This document shows positions 45,771 through 53,711 of a DNA stretch of 64,000 nucleotides, piece after piece. The translations under genes and the position numbers were made by a program. The notes under the pieces were generated by a model. The model searched no databases and had not been told where the DNA came from. It saw nothing but the letters and a program-made list of their open reading frames with translations. Positions within the stretch are counted from its first letter, which is position 1. Each line of letters starts with the position of its first letter. This DNA comes from Microbacterium sp. MAH-37. GTDB taxonomy: Bacteria; Actinomycetota; Actinomycetes; Actinomycetales; Microbacteriaceae. The stretch lies in the NCBI RefSeq assembly GCF_009758255.1, contig NZ_WSEN01000007.1, positions 1 to 64,000 on the forward strand, written 5' to 3'.

Positions 45771-46658
45771 ATGGTCTTGCCCGGAATCCTCCTCGTCGAC
45801 AAGCCAAGCGGGCTCACCAGCCATGACGTCGTGGCCCGCGTGCGACGCGCCTTCGGCACCCGCAAGGTCGGCCACGCCGGCACGCTCGACCCGATGGCCA
45901 CCGGACTGCTCGTGATCGGCATCGAGGGCGCCACGCGGCTGCTCACGTACATCGTCGGCGCGGACAAGACGTACGAGGCGACGATCCGCCTCGGGCAGGT
46001 CACGAGCACCGACGACGCAGAGGGCGAGATCGTCTCCCAGGCGGATGCCGGAGACGTGACGGCCTCGGCGATCGCGGCCGGGATCGCCGCGCTGACCGGC
46101 GAGATCTCGCAGGTACCCAGCTCGGTCTCCGCCATCAAGGTCGACGGGCGCCGTGCCTACGACCGGGTGCGTGCGGGGGAGCAGGTGGAGCTCGCGGCCC
46201 GCGACGTGACTGTCTCGCGCTTCGAAGTGCTGGCTGAGCGTCGCAGCGGCGGGGTCGTCGACCTCGACGTCGTCGTGGACTGCTCATCGGGCACCTACAT
46301 CCGTGCGCTGGCGCGTGACCTGGGCGCTGGACTCGGCGTCGGCGGGCACCTCACCGCGCTGCGGCGCAGCCGGGTCGGCGACTTCGACGTCGCGGACGCC
46401 GTCACCGTCGAGCAACTGTCGGATGCCGTGCCGATGACCCCCGCGGCGGCCGCGGAGTGCGTGCTCCCTGTGCTGACGGTCACGGCCGACGAGGCGCGCG
46501 ACCTGCGGCACGGGAAGCGCCTGTTCGGTCAGGCGACCAGACTCTCCGCGCTGCTGGCCGCGGCGATCGATCCCGAGGACGTGCTGGTGGGGGTCGTCGA
46601 AGCCCGCGGCAAAGACCTGAAGAGCGCCATGAACATGCCCGAGGAGGCAACCGGATGA
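45771..46658 (+). CDS. truB: tRNA pseudouridine(55) synthase
   Basis: TruB isomerises U55 in the T-loop of tRNAs. The 295-aa protein has the N-terminal GILLVDKPSGLTSHDVV, then KVGHAGTLDPMATGLL with the catalytic Asp at residue 40. VSAIKVDGRRAYDRVRAGE and SGTYIRALARDLGAGLG follow, with a C-terminal TruB-type extension. TAGGCT lies six bases before the ATG, suggesting a leaderless start. Its stop overlaps the next gene by four bases. Confidence 0.95.
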   Translation: MVLPGILLVDKPSGLTSHDVVARVRRAFGTRKVGHAGTLDPMATGLLVIGIEGATRLLTYIVGADKTYEATIRLGQVTSTDDAEGEIVSQADAGDVTASAIAAGIAALTGEISQVPSSVSAIKVDGRRAYDRVRAGEQVELAARDVTVSRFEVLAERRSGGVVDLDVVVDCSSGTYIRALARDLGAGLGVGGHLTALRRSRVGDFDVADAVTVEQLSDAVPMTPAAAAECVLPVLTVTADEARDLRHGKRLFGQATRLSALLAAAIDPEDVLVGVVEARGKDLKSAMNMPEEATG

Positions 46659-47023
46659 TCCTGTGGTTCACCGTCGTGCAGATCGTCATCGCCTGCCTGT
46701 CGGGGCTGTTCTGCCTCATCGCCGGCTTCGCCGGCCGCCGCCCGAGCGACTGGACCGTCGGCAGTCTCGCTGTCGTGGAGCTGCTGCTGATCGTGCAGGT
46801 GGTCGTCGCGATCATCGCGCCGTTCGCGGGGAATCCGCCCACCGGCGACCTGCTCGAGTTCTGGGTCTACCTGATCGCCGCGGTGCTCCTGCCGCTGGGC
46901 GGCGTGGCCTGGGCGCTGCTGGAGCGCAGCCGGTGGAGCACCGTCATCCTCGGCGTCGTCGGTCTGTCGCTCGCGATCATGCTGTGGCGGATGCAGGTCA
47001 TCTGGACGATCCAGGTCGCCTGA
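46655..47023 (+). CDS. Small four-helix membrane protein
   Basis: The 122-aa product is almost entirely hydrophobic with four predicted transmembrane helices (starting MILWFTVVQIVIACLSGLFC). The family is not recognised beyond resemblance to small actinobacterial membrane proteins found next to truB. ATGA overlap with truB indicates translational coupling. It ends nine bases before the convergent tetR gene. Confidence 0.7.
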   Translation: MILWFTVVQIVIACLSGLFCLIAGFAGRRPSDWTVGSLAVVELLLIVQVVVAIIAPFAGNPPTGDLLEFWVYLIAAVLLPLGGVAWALLERSRWSTVILGVVGLSLAIMLWRMQVIWTIQVA

Positions 47024-47032
47024 ACCTGCCTT

Positions 47033-47758
47033 TCACCTCTTCGCGGAGAGGCGATGCTCGACGCCGTCGAGCAGAAGAGCGAGACCGAAGTCGAAACTGT
47101 CGGACGGACCGGTCGACAGAGCTCCGCTGTCGATGGCCGTGAGCAGCTGCGGGAACCGTTCCGCGGTCGCCAGCCGCGTGATCATCCGGGACTCGGACAG
47201 CACGATCTCGGATGCGTCCGCACTTGGCTCGTTGCGGTATCCGCGCTCGACGAGCGCCCGGAATCTCGCATGACCGCTGACCTGCAGCACGACGGAGAGC
47301 CGCTCGTGCATCGACAGCGCCGTGTGGCGGAGCGCGGCGAGTCCGGCCTCCATCCAACTGAGATTGTTCGGGGTCGTGGCGATGCCGGAGATCGGGATGT
47401 CGAGCATCCACGGATGCGATCGATATACCTCTTCCGATGCCTTCGCGTACGCGGTGAGCCCTGCGCGCCAGTGCGCGGCTCCGGCGATGTCCGGGGGCGG
47501 GCTTCCCATCCCGTGGTCCTGCAGAAGCAGTAGCAGTGTCTCTTTCGAGACGACGTATCGGTAGAGCGACATCGCTGTGAGGCCGAGCGCCTGCGCGACC
47601 GAAGGCATCGTCACCGCAGTGATGTCGTCGGCGTCGGCGAGGGCCATCGCGGCGTCGAGCACCTGGTCGAGCCGGAACTCCCGTTTCGGTCCTCGTTGTG
47701 GTTGCGGGACCGCGCCCCATGCGAGGGCGATCCCTCGTGGCACGTCGGGATCGGTCAT
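47033..47758 (-). CDS. TetR-family transcriptional regulator
   Basis: The 241-aa protein has an N-terminal TetR HTH (residues about 28-75: LDQVLDAAMALADADDITAVTMPSVAQALGLTAMSLYRYVVSKETLL). The C-terminal region is of the TetR_C_1 type (WRAGLTAYAKASEEVYRSHPWMLD), found in regulators responding to drugs or other small molecules. TAAGCT lies six bases before the ATG (leaderless). The SDR gene immediately upstream on the same strand, with palindromes in its promoter, is the likely target. Confidence 0.85.
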   Translation of the reverse strand: MTDPDVPRGIALAWGAVPQPQRGPKREFRLDQVLDAAMALADADDITAVTMPSVAQALGLTAMSLYRYVVSKETLLLLLQDHGMGSPPPDIAGAAHWRAGLTAYAKASEEVYRSHPWMLDIPISGIATTPNNLSWMEAGLAALRHTALSMHERLSVVLQVSGHARFRALVERGYRNEPSADASEIVLSESRMITRLATAERFPQLLTAIDSGALSTGPSDSFDFGLALLLDGVEHRLSAKR

Positions 47759-47807
47759 CTGCCCAGCTTATGCGTGCGCTCGTCACGGCCACGCTCCGAC
47801 ATCCGGT

Positions 47808-48566
47808 TCACACGGCCGACCAGCCGCCGTCCGTGGCGAGGATGACGCCGTTGATGTTCCCCGCTTCCTCGCTCGCGAGCCAGAGGATCGTTCGCGCGAT
47901 CTGCTCGGGCGACGCCGGCGGCGACATGGTGGCTTGGAGCACGGGGCCGGTTCGGGACACGCCGAAGTCCGAGCGCCAGGACACGTCCAGTCCGGTGTCG
48001 ACTGCGCCGGGCGCGACCGCGTTCGTGCGAATGCCCTCCGGCCCGTACATGAATGCGGTGCTCTTCGTCAGGCCGACCACGGCGTGCTTCGATGCCGTGT
48101 AGGCGACACCACCGACCGAACCGCGGAACGACGCCTCTGAGGCGACGTTGACGATCGCGCCGTGCCCGCGTCCCCGCATCAGAGGAAGCACGGCGCGCGT
48201 CATCCGCAGCGAGGCCGTCACGTTGACGTCGAAGACGCGCTGCCAGGTCTCGTCGTCCACTTCCTCTGCCGGCAGGACGCCGTCCATGACTCCGGCGATG
48301 TTCCCGAGTACGTCCACTCTGCCGTTCGCGGCATCGATCACCTCCTGCACTGTGCGCTCGTCCGTGATGTCCCCGGCCACGGTCGCGAGAGAGTGATCCG
48401 GCAACTCATTCGCGAGCTGCTCCAATCGCGCCTCCGAGATGTCGCACGCGATCACCCTCGCACCGGCGGCGGCGAAGAGCATGGCAGATGCCCTGCCGAT
48501 TCCTGAGCCGGCGCCGGTGAGCACTGCGGTGCAGCCGGCGAACTGATGCGCGTTCTGTCGGTTCAT
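47808..48566 (-). CDS. Short-chain dehydrogenase/reductase
   Basis: This 252-aa NAD(P)-dependent oxidoreductase has the classical SDR pattern: AVLTGAGSGIGRASA for the cofactor (TGxxxGxG), DITDER, NIAGVMDG (NNAG-like), NVASEASF for the catalytic Ser, and YTASK (YxxxK). The substrate is unknown. The ATG at 48566 is preceded by GGGAGAACGAG at a good distance. It is followed by tetR on the same strand, making a probable self-contained regulator-enzyme cassette. Confidence 0.88.
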   Translation of the reverse strand: MNRQNAHQFAGCTAVLTGAGSGIGRASAMLFAAAGARVIACDISEARLEQLANELPDHSLATVAGDITDERTVQEVIDAANGRVDVLGNIAGVMDGVLPAEEVDDETWQRVFDVNVTASLRMTRAVLPLMRGRGHGAIVNVASEASFRGSVGGVAYTASKHAVVGLTKSTAFMYGPEGIRTNAVAPGAVDTGLDVSWRSDFGVSRTGPVLQATMSPPASPEQIARTILWLASEEAGNINGVILATDGGWSAV

Positions 48567-48584
48567 GGTCTCGTTCTCCCTTTT

Positions 48585-48620
48585 TACTAGTACAGGCATA
48601 AACAGTATATGAGCATACGG
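48585..48620 (-). promoter_or_regulatory. AT-rich promoter with palindromes upstream of the SDR gene
   Basis: TACTAGTA (48585-48592) is a perfect palindrome. TATACT on the minus strand (48609-48604) is a good -10, and the region also holds TATG-AG-CATA symmetry around 48608-48617. The stretch is much richer in A and T than its surroundings. These symmetric elements are candidate TetR operators. Confidence 0.45.
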
Positions 48621-48679
48621 GAAAAGGAGTGGGGTCGGAAGGAACGGTCTAGCCACACGCCCGTAGGATGGAACACGCC

Positions 48680-49096
48680 ATGACCAACACTGTTTCGCGC
48701 GCCCGGATGACGGGTGTCGGCCGAGTCCTCGTGATCGTCTACGCCGTGATGGCGCTCGGCGCGACCGGACGCAGCTTCGTGCAGATCGTCCGCCGCTTCG
48801 ACGAGGCGCCCCTGGCGTACACCCTGTCGGCGCTTGCCGCCGTGGTGTACATCCTTGCCACGCTCGCGCTGATCAACGCCGGCAGGCCTGGCTGGTACAC
48901 GGTGGCGTGGATCGCGATCGTCTTCGAGCTGGTCGGCGTGCTGGTGGTCGGGACGCTCAGCCTGGTGGAGCCCCAGCTGTTCGGGCACGATTCCGTCTGG
49001 TCGTACTTCGGCATGGGTTACGTGTTCATCCCGCTCGTGCTGCCGATCTGCGGCCTGTGGTGGCTGCGCATGCACCGCCCGGAGGCCTCCGCATGA
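48680..49096 (+). CDS. Membrane protein preceding ribF
   Basis: The 138-aa product has four predicted transmembrane helices (VLVIVYAVMALGATGRSF, ALAAVVYILATLALI, VAWIAIVFELVGVLVV, and a last one ending CGLWWLRMHRPE). The family has no assigned function that I know. The ATG at 48680 is preferred to one four codons earlier that overlaps a TAGGAT box. The gene's stop overlaps the ribF start by four bases (ATGA), so it is coupled to flavin-cofactor synthesis. Confidence 0.7.
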   Translation: MTNTVSRARMTGVGRVLVIVYAVMALGATGRSFVQIVRRFDEAPLAYTLSALAAVVYILATLALINAGRPGWYTVAWIAIVFELVGVLVVGTLSLVEPQLFGHDSVWSYFGMGYVFIPLVLPICGLWWLRMHRPEASA

Positions 49097-50037
49097 TCGT
49101 GTTCCGCAGCCCGGAGGAGGTCCCCGCAGACTTCGGACCCTCGGTCGTCGCCATCGGCAAGTTCGATGGCGTGCACATCGGTCATCAGGCCGTCATCCGC
49201 CGGATGCGGGAGGACGCGGCGGCGATCGGCGCCCGTACGGTCGCGGTCACCTTCGACCGCAACCCGCTGGCCGTGCTGCGCCCGGAGATCTGCCCGAAGA
49301 ACGTTGTCGACGTCGAACGCAAGCTCGAGCTGCTCGGAGACCAGGATCTGGATGCCACGCTGCTGCTCACCTTCGATGAGGAGCGTGCGTCGCAGCCGGC
49401 CGAGGAGTTCGTCGAGAAGATCCTCGTCGGAGCTCTGCACGTGACCACGGTGCTCGTCGGCCGGTACTTCCGCTTCGGCAGCGGTGGTCGAGGCACTCCG
49501 GAACTGCTGCAGGAGATGGGGCAGAAGCTCGGCTTCACGGTCGATTTCGTCGAGGACGTCTACCTGCCCGGCTCCGAACGACAGGTCTCGTCGACGTGGA
49601 TCCGGGAAAGACTGGACGCCGGCGACGTCGCGCAGGCGGCTCGTGCCCTGGGACGAACCGTCGGCGTGACGGGCGAGGTCGTGCACGGCCTCAAGCGCGG
49701 GCGGGAGTTGGGATTCCCGACCGCGAACCTCTCCGAGACCGTCGACGCACTGGTCCCCGCTGATGGCATCTACGCCGGCTGGCTCTTCGACGACGGCGTG
49801 CGGTACCCGGCGGCGATCTCGGTCGGCACCAACCCGACCTTCGACGACGTGCCACGGCGGCAGGTCGAGGCGCACGTCATCGGACGCACCGGCCTGGATC
49901 TGTACGGCCACGTCGTCACCGTCGAGTTCGTCGACCGGCTGCGGGGCATGGTGGCGTTCGAGGGTGTCGATGCGCTGATCGCGCAGATGTCCGACGACGT
50001 GTCCGCAGCGGAGCGGGTGCTGGGCGTCGGCGCCTGA
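49093..50037 (+). CDS. ribF: Bifunctional riboflavin kinase/FAD synthetase
   Basis: RibF phosphorylates riboflavin to FMN and adenylylates it to FAD. The 314-aa protein has an N-terminal adenylyltransferase domain (VVAIGKFDGVHIGHQAVI and SSTWIRERL) and a C-terminal flavokinase domain from about residue 185. The kinase motif is RGRELGFPTANL, followed by the YAGWL-to-NPTFDD region. The ATG is set by the four-base overlap with the upstream membrane gene. In many actinobacteria truB and ribF are direct neighbours. Confidence 0.95.
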   Translation: MIVFRSPEEVPADFGPSVVAIGKFDGVHIGHQAVIRRMREDAAAIGARTVAVTFDRNPLAVLRPEICPKNVVDVERKLELLGDQDLDATLLLTFDEERASQPAEEFVEKILVGALHVTTVLVGRYFRFGSGGRGTPELLQEMGQKLGFTVDFVEDVYLPGSERQVSSTWIRERLDAGDVAQAARALGRTVGVTGEVVHGLKRGRELGFPTANLSETVDALVPADGIYAGWLFDDGVRYPAAISVGTNPTFDDVPRRQVEAHVIGRTGLDLYGHVVTVEFVDRLRGMVAFEGVDALIAQMSDDVSAAERVLGVGA

Positions 50038-50275
50038 CACGCCGCCGGTCACCGCACCGGTCCGCCGCAATGGCGTAGACTTGTGCGCGGATTCCCGCCC
50101 GAGCGCATCTGCTGCGCATCGGCGCCGGCGATCCGGAGGTCGCGGGGGCAACGGCCCGAGTGCGCAGTCGTCATGCGAGTACGCATCCGGCGAGGCCCGT
50201 TCCGGCAGCACGCCGCCCGCGGACGACAGGTACGGCCGAGCATCCTCGGCACGGATATCTCAGCTCAGGAGGAGC
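50038..50275 (+). promoter_or_regulatory. Long leader region upstream of the SNF2 helicase
   Basis: A TAGACT box at about 50075-50080 follows the ribF stop by some 37 bases. If it is the -10, the transcript would carry a leader of about 185-190 bases before the helicase ATG. The stretch is GC-rich with several short complementary segments (for example GCCGAGCATCCTCGGC near 50234), but I see no known riboswitch pattern and no convincing ORF. A strong AGGAGGAG stands just before the ATG. Confidence 0.4.
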
Positions 50276-52426
50276 ATGCCGACCACGGCGACCGCCGCCC
50301 CGCGGCGAAAGAAGACGTCCCGTCGCGATGACGAGGCGCCTCTGATCCCGATCCTCGCCCGAAAGGTGCGCGAGATCGAGGCGAAGGCCCAGCGCGGAAA
50401 GCTCGGGCCCACCAATCGTGTGAAGTTCCAGGTCATCGCCTTCCTGGTGCGCGAGGAGCGCGCCAGGGTGAAGGCCGACCAGGAGCTGTCCGACACTGCC
50501 CGCGCCGAGCTGCTGAAGCGCCTCGACGGCGTGGCGACCATCCTCGCCAAGACGGCTGCGCGCGACACCTCGCTGATCCAGCTGCTCGAGGCCGACCAGG
50601 CGACGAGCCCGGTGGCCAAGCGCATGCGGCGCGACTGGCTGCTCGAGTCGGGCGCGGAACTCGCCCCCGAGGAACTCGTCATCACCGACGTCGTCGCCCC
50701 GGTGCGCCAGACCACCGTGGTGTCCGCGGCGCTCGCCGAGAAGCAGGTCACGCCGCCCTCGGTGGAGTCCCGCCAGCTCGCCAACCCCTTCCTCGCCCCC
50801 GACCTCACGCCGCGCCCGGCCTCCACGCCGCGCCGCCGCTTGGACGGCTGGGAGCTGATGGGCCCGCTGTACAAGGCGTTCGAGTCCGGCGCCGGTGGGG
50901 GAGCAGCGACCATGGAGTTGCCGCCCGTGCCCGAGTACGACCACATCTCGCCCAAGGGGCGCGAGGTCATGGTGCATCAGTCGCGGTTCATCGAGTCCGT
51001 CCGCGCTGGGCACCGCAGCTTCCTGCTCGCCGACGAGCCGGGGCTGGGCAAGACGGCGCAGTCGGTGCTCGCGGCATCCGTCGCCGAGGCGTACCCGCTG
51101 CTGGTCGTCGTGCCCAACGTCGTGAAGATGAACTGGGCCCGCGAGGTGGAGCTGTGGACCCCGCAGCGCCGGGCGACCGTCATCCAGGGCGACGGCGCCG
51201 ACATCGACGCGTTCGCCGACGTGTTCATCGTCAACTACGAGATCCTCGACCGGCACCTGTCCTGGCTGAGCTCGATCGGCCTGAAGGGCATGGTCGTCGA
51301 CGAGGCGCACTTCATCAAGAACCTCTCCTCGCAGCGTTCCCAGAACGTGCTGGCACTGGCCTCCCGCATCCGCGATCGCGAGCGGAACCCGCTCATGCTC
51401 GCCCTCACCGGAACCCCGCTGATCAACGACGTCGAGGACTTCGATGCGATCTGGCGCTTCCTGGGTTGGACCAACGGCGAGAAGCCGGAGCCGGCGCTGA
51501 TGGAGAAGCTGGACGCCACCGGGCTGACCCCCGCCGACAAGTCGTTCTACGCCGAGGCGCGGGAGGCCGTCATCTCGATGGGCATCGTGCGGCGCAAGAA
51601 GAAGGACGTCGCCGCAGACCTGCCCGACAAGCTCATCGCGGACCTGCCCGTCCAGCTGGACGACGAGTTCGGCCGCGGCATCCGCGAGGCCGAGCGCGAG
51701 CTGGGCCAGCGGATGGCGGCGAAGTACCGCCGCATCGTCGAGGCGCGTGCCGCCGCGCACGGCCCGTCCGAGGCCGGCGAGATCGACGAGGACATCGTCC
51801 GTCTCGTCGCGCACAACGAGCTCGAGGAGTCCAAGGCCGCGGGCACCGGCGGAGACAATGTCTTCACGATGGTGCGCCGCATCGGCCAGGCCAAGGCACA
51901 GCTCGCCGCCGACTATGCCGCCCAGCTGCAGCGCTCGGTCGAGAAGGTCGTGTTCTTCGCCAAGCACATCGACGTCATGGACCAGGCCGAGGCGCACTTC
52001 GCGGCGTCCGGCATCAAGGCGGTGTCGATCCGCGGCGACCAGACCACCCCGGCCCGCCAGGCAGCCATCGACGCGTTCAACTCCGACCCGGATGTCGGGA
52101 TCGCGGTGTGCTCGCTGACCGCGGCCGGCGTCGGCGTGAACCTGCAGGCCGCCTCGAACGTCGTGCTCGCCGAGCTCAGCTGGACCGCGGCCGAGCAGAC
52201 GCAGGCCATCGACCGCGTGCACCGCATCGGTCAGGACGAGCCGGTCACCGCGTGGCGCATCATCGCCGCGCACACGATCGACACCAAGATCGCCGAACTC
52301 ATCGACCAGAAGCAGGGCCTCGCCGGTCGTGCGCTGGACGGCGAGAACATCGAGCCGGGAAGTGTGGAGTCCGTGCAGCTCGGCGCCCTCATGCACCTGC
52401 TGCGCGAGGCGCTGCAGGGAGCCTGA
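50276..52426 (+). CDS. SNF2-family DEAD/DEAH-box helicase
   Basis: This 716-aa ATP-dependent DNA translocase belongs to the Swi2/Snf2 (SF2) group, close to bacterial HepA/SMARCAL1-like proteins. The first about 200 residues are a charged, partly helical region without a known domain. Walker A is LADEPGLGKTAQS, box II is VVDEAHFIKN, motif III is LALTGTPLIN, and motif VI is DRVHRIGQ in the C-terminal helicase lobe (VVFFAKHIDVMDQ). An insertion of about 110 residues lies between the lobes. No nuclease or RNase domain is fused. It may remodel protein-DNA or replication intermediates. The ATG at 50276 is fixed by AGGAGGAG. Confidence 0.88.
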   Translation: MPTTATAAPRRKKTSRRDDEAPLIPILARKVREIEAKAQRGKLGPTNRVKFQVIAFLVREERARVKADQELSDTARAELLKRLDGVATILAKTAARDTSLIQLLEADQATSPVAKRMRRDWLLESGAELAPEELVITDVVAPVRQTTVVSAALAEKQVTPPSVESRQLANPFLAPDLTPRPASTPRRRLDGWELMGPLYKAFESGAGGGAATMELPPVPEYDHISPKGREVMVHQSRFIESVRAGHRSFLLADEPGLGKTAQSVLAASVAEAYPLLVVVPNVVKMNWAREVELWTPQRRATVIQGDGADIDAFADVFIVNYEILDRHLSWLSSIGLKGMVVDEAHFIKNLSSQRSQNVLALASRIRDRERNPLMLALTGTPLINDVEDFDAIWRFLGWTNGEKPEPALMEKLDATGLTPADKSFYAEAREAVISMGIVRRKKKDVAADLPDKLIADLPVQLDDEFGRGIREAERELGQRMAAKYRRIVEARAAAHGPSEAGEIDEDIVRLVAHNELEESKAAGTGGDNVFTMVRRIGQAKAQLAADYAAQLQRSVEKVVFFAKHIDVMDQAEAHFAASGIKAVSIRGDQTTPARQAAIDAFNSDPDVGIAVCSLTAAGVGVNLQAASNVVLAELSWTAAEQTQAIDRVHRIGQDEPVTAWRIIAAHTIDTKIAELIDQKQGLAGRALDGENIEPGSVESVQLGALMHLLREALQGA

Positions 52427-52442
52427 CGTCACGAACCGTTCA

Positions 52443-52476
52443 GAGGGCGTTAAGAACATTCGTTCTTGACGCCCTC
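52443..52476. terminator. Long hairpin after the SNF2 gene
   Basis: GAGGGCGTTAAGAAC (52443-52457) pairs with GTTCTTGACGCCCTC (52462-52476) over 15 positions with one G-T wobble and a four-base loop ATTC. It is a strong candidate terminator for the helicase gene, although no T run follows on the plus strand. Confidence 0.7.
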
Positions 52477-52498
52477 TCGCGTTCGAGATCGTTGAGAT

Positions 52499-52552
52499 CT
52501 CGCAAGATCATGGTTTTGCCCCGTGACGGCTCGCAAGATTCCCGGTTTTCGC
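52499..52552 (+). repeat. Paired direct repeats upstream of pfkA
   Basis: CTCGCAAGAT begins at 52499 and again at 52530, each followed after three or four bases by GGTTTT. The 31-base period is about three DNA turns. GAGATC/GATCTC symmetry lies just before the first copy. They sit 95-150 bp upstream of pfkA and are candidate operator sites. Confidence 0.45.
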
Positions 52553-52646
52553 TCGGTTCGAATGGCATCGGATGCCGCCGCACACTAGGGTCGGAAGCAG
52601 GCAGCGTCGCCTTTACCCTTTTCCCCCGAAGCACGAAGGCAGCAGC

Positions 52647-53675
52647 ATGAAGATCGGCATTCTGACCAGCGGTGGCGACTGCCCCGGACTGAACGCAGTC
52701 ATCCGCGGCATCGTGCTCAAGGGCACCACCGCCTACGACCTCGAGTTCGTCGGCATCCGTGACGGCTGGCGCGGTGTGGTCGACGGTGACTTCTTCCCGC
52801 TCACCCGACACGAGGTCAAGGGCCTGTCCAAGGTCGGCGGCACCATCCTCGGCACCAGCCGCACCAACCCCTACGAGGGCGAGCGCGGCGGAGCCGAGAA
52901 CATCGCCAAGACCCTGTACGGCCACCGCATCGACGGCATCATCGCCATCGGCGGCGAGGGCACTCTGGCCGCCGCCGACCGCCTCGCCAAGGACGGCATC
53001 AACGTCATCGGTGTGCCGAAGACCATCGACAACGACCTGCGCGCCACCGACTACTCGTTCGGCTTCGACACCGCGGTCAACATCGCCACCGAGGCCATGG
53101 ACCGGCTTCGCACCACCGGCGACTCGCACCAGCGCTGCATGGTCGCCGAGGTCATGGGCCGGCACGTCGGCTGGATCGCACTGCACGCGGGCATGGCGGC
53201 CGGTGCGCACGCCATCCTCATCCCCGAGGTGCCGCAGACCCTCGAGGAGATCGCGGCGCTGGTCACCAGCGCGCACGACCGCGGCCGTGCGCCGCTCGTC
53301 GTCGTGTCGGAGGGCTTCAAGCTGCAGGGTATGGACGAGGCGTACAGCGACAAGGGTCTCGACGCCTTCAACCGCCCCCGCCTCGGCGGAATCGGCGACC
53401 GGCTGGCTCCCGAGATCGAGCGCATCACGGGCATCGAGACGCGCGCCACCATCCTCGGACACATTCAGCGCGGCGGCTCGCCCTCCGGGTTCGATCGCGT
53501 GCTCGCCACCCGCCTCGGCCTGCACGCCGCAGACGCGATCGTCGACGGCGCCTGGGGGCAGATGGTGGCCATGCAGGGTACCGACATCGTGCGCGTCCCG
53601 TTCGAGGACGCGCTGGGCGAGCTCAACACCGTGCCGCGCAGCCGCTACGACGAGGCCGCAGCGCTCTTCGGCTGA
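52647..53675 (+). CDS. pfkA: 6-phosphofructokinase (ATP-type with G/K signature)
   Basis: This enzyme phosphorylates fructose 6-phosphate in glycolysis. The 342-aa protein has GILTSGGDCPGLNAVIRG, GGTILGTSRTNP, the phosphoryl-donor loop AIGGEGTLAAADRL, VPKTIDNDL with catalytic Asp, and MGRHVGWIALH. The donor residue is Gly in GGEGT (ATP-type) while VPKTID carries Lys, the mixed G/K signature known from Streptomyces ATP-dependent PFK. Use of ATP is therefore likelier than pyrophosphate. The ATG is preferred because the homologous sequence begins there. A perfect hairpin follows the stop. Confidence 0.93.
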   Translation: MKIGILTSGGDCPGLNAVIRGIVLKGTTAYDLEFVGIRDGWRGVVDGDFFPLTRHEVKGLSKVGGTILGTSRTNPYEGERGGAENIAKTLYGHRIDGIIAIGGEGTLAAADRLAKDGINVIGVPKTIDNDLRATDYSFGFDTAVNIATEAMDRLRTTGDSHQRCMVAEVMGRHVGWIALHAGMAAGAHAILIPEVPQTLEEIAALVTSAHDRGRAPLVVVSEGFKLQGMDEAYSDKGLDAFNRPRLGGIGDRLAPEIERITGIETRATILGHIQRGGSPSGFDRVLATRLGLHAADAIVDGAWGQMVAMQGTDIVRVPFEDALGELNTVPRSRYDEAAALFG

Positions 53676-53710
53676 GGATCAGGGCCGGCGCGCGGCGCCG
53701 GCCCTGATCC
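53676..53710. terminator. Perfect 16-bp hairpin between pfkA and ptrB
   Basis: GGATCAGGGCCGGCGC (53676-53691), loop GCG and its exact complement (53695-53710) fill nearly the whole gap between the two convergent stops. It should terminate transcription from both directions. Confidence 0.8.
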
Positions 53711-53711
53711 G

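Noticed and set aside
52647..53675. Pyrophosphate-dependent phosphofructokinase
   Set aside because: The donor loop reads GGEGT with Gly, as in ATP-dependent enzymes. The Lys in VPKTID alone does not imply pyrophosphate use.
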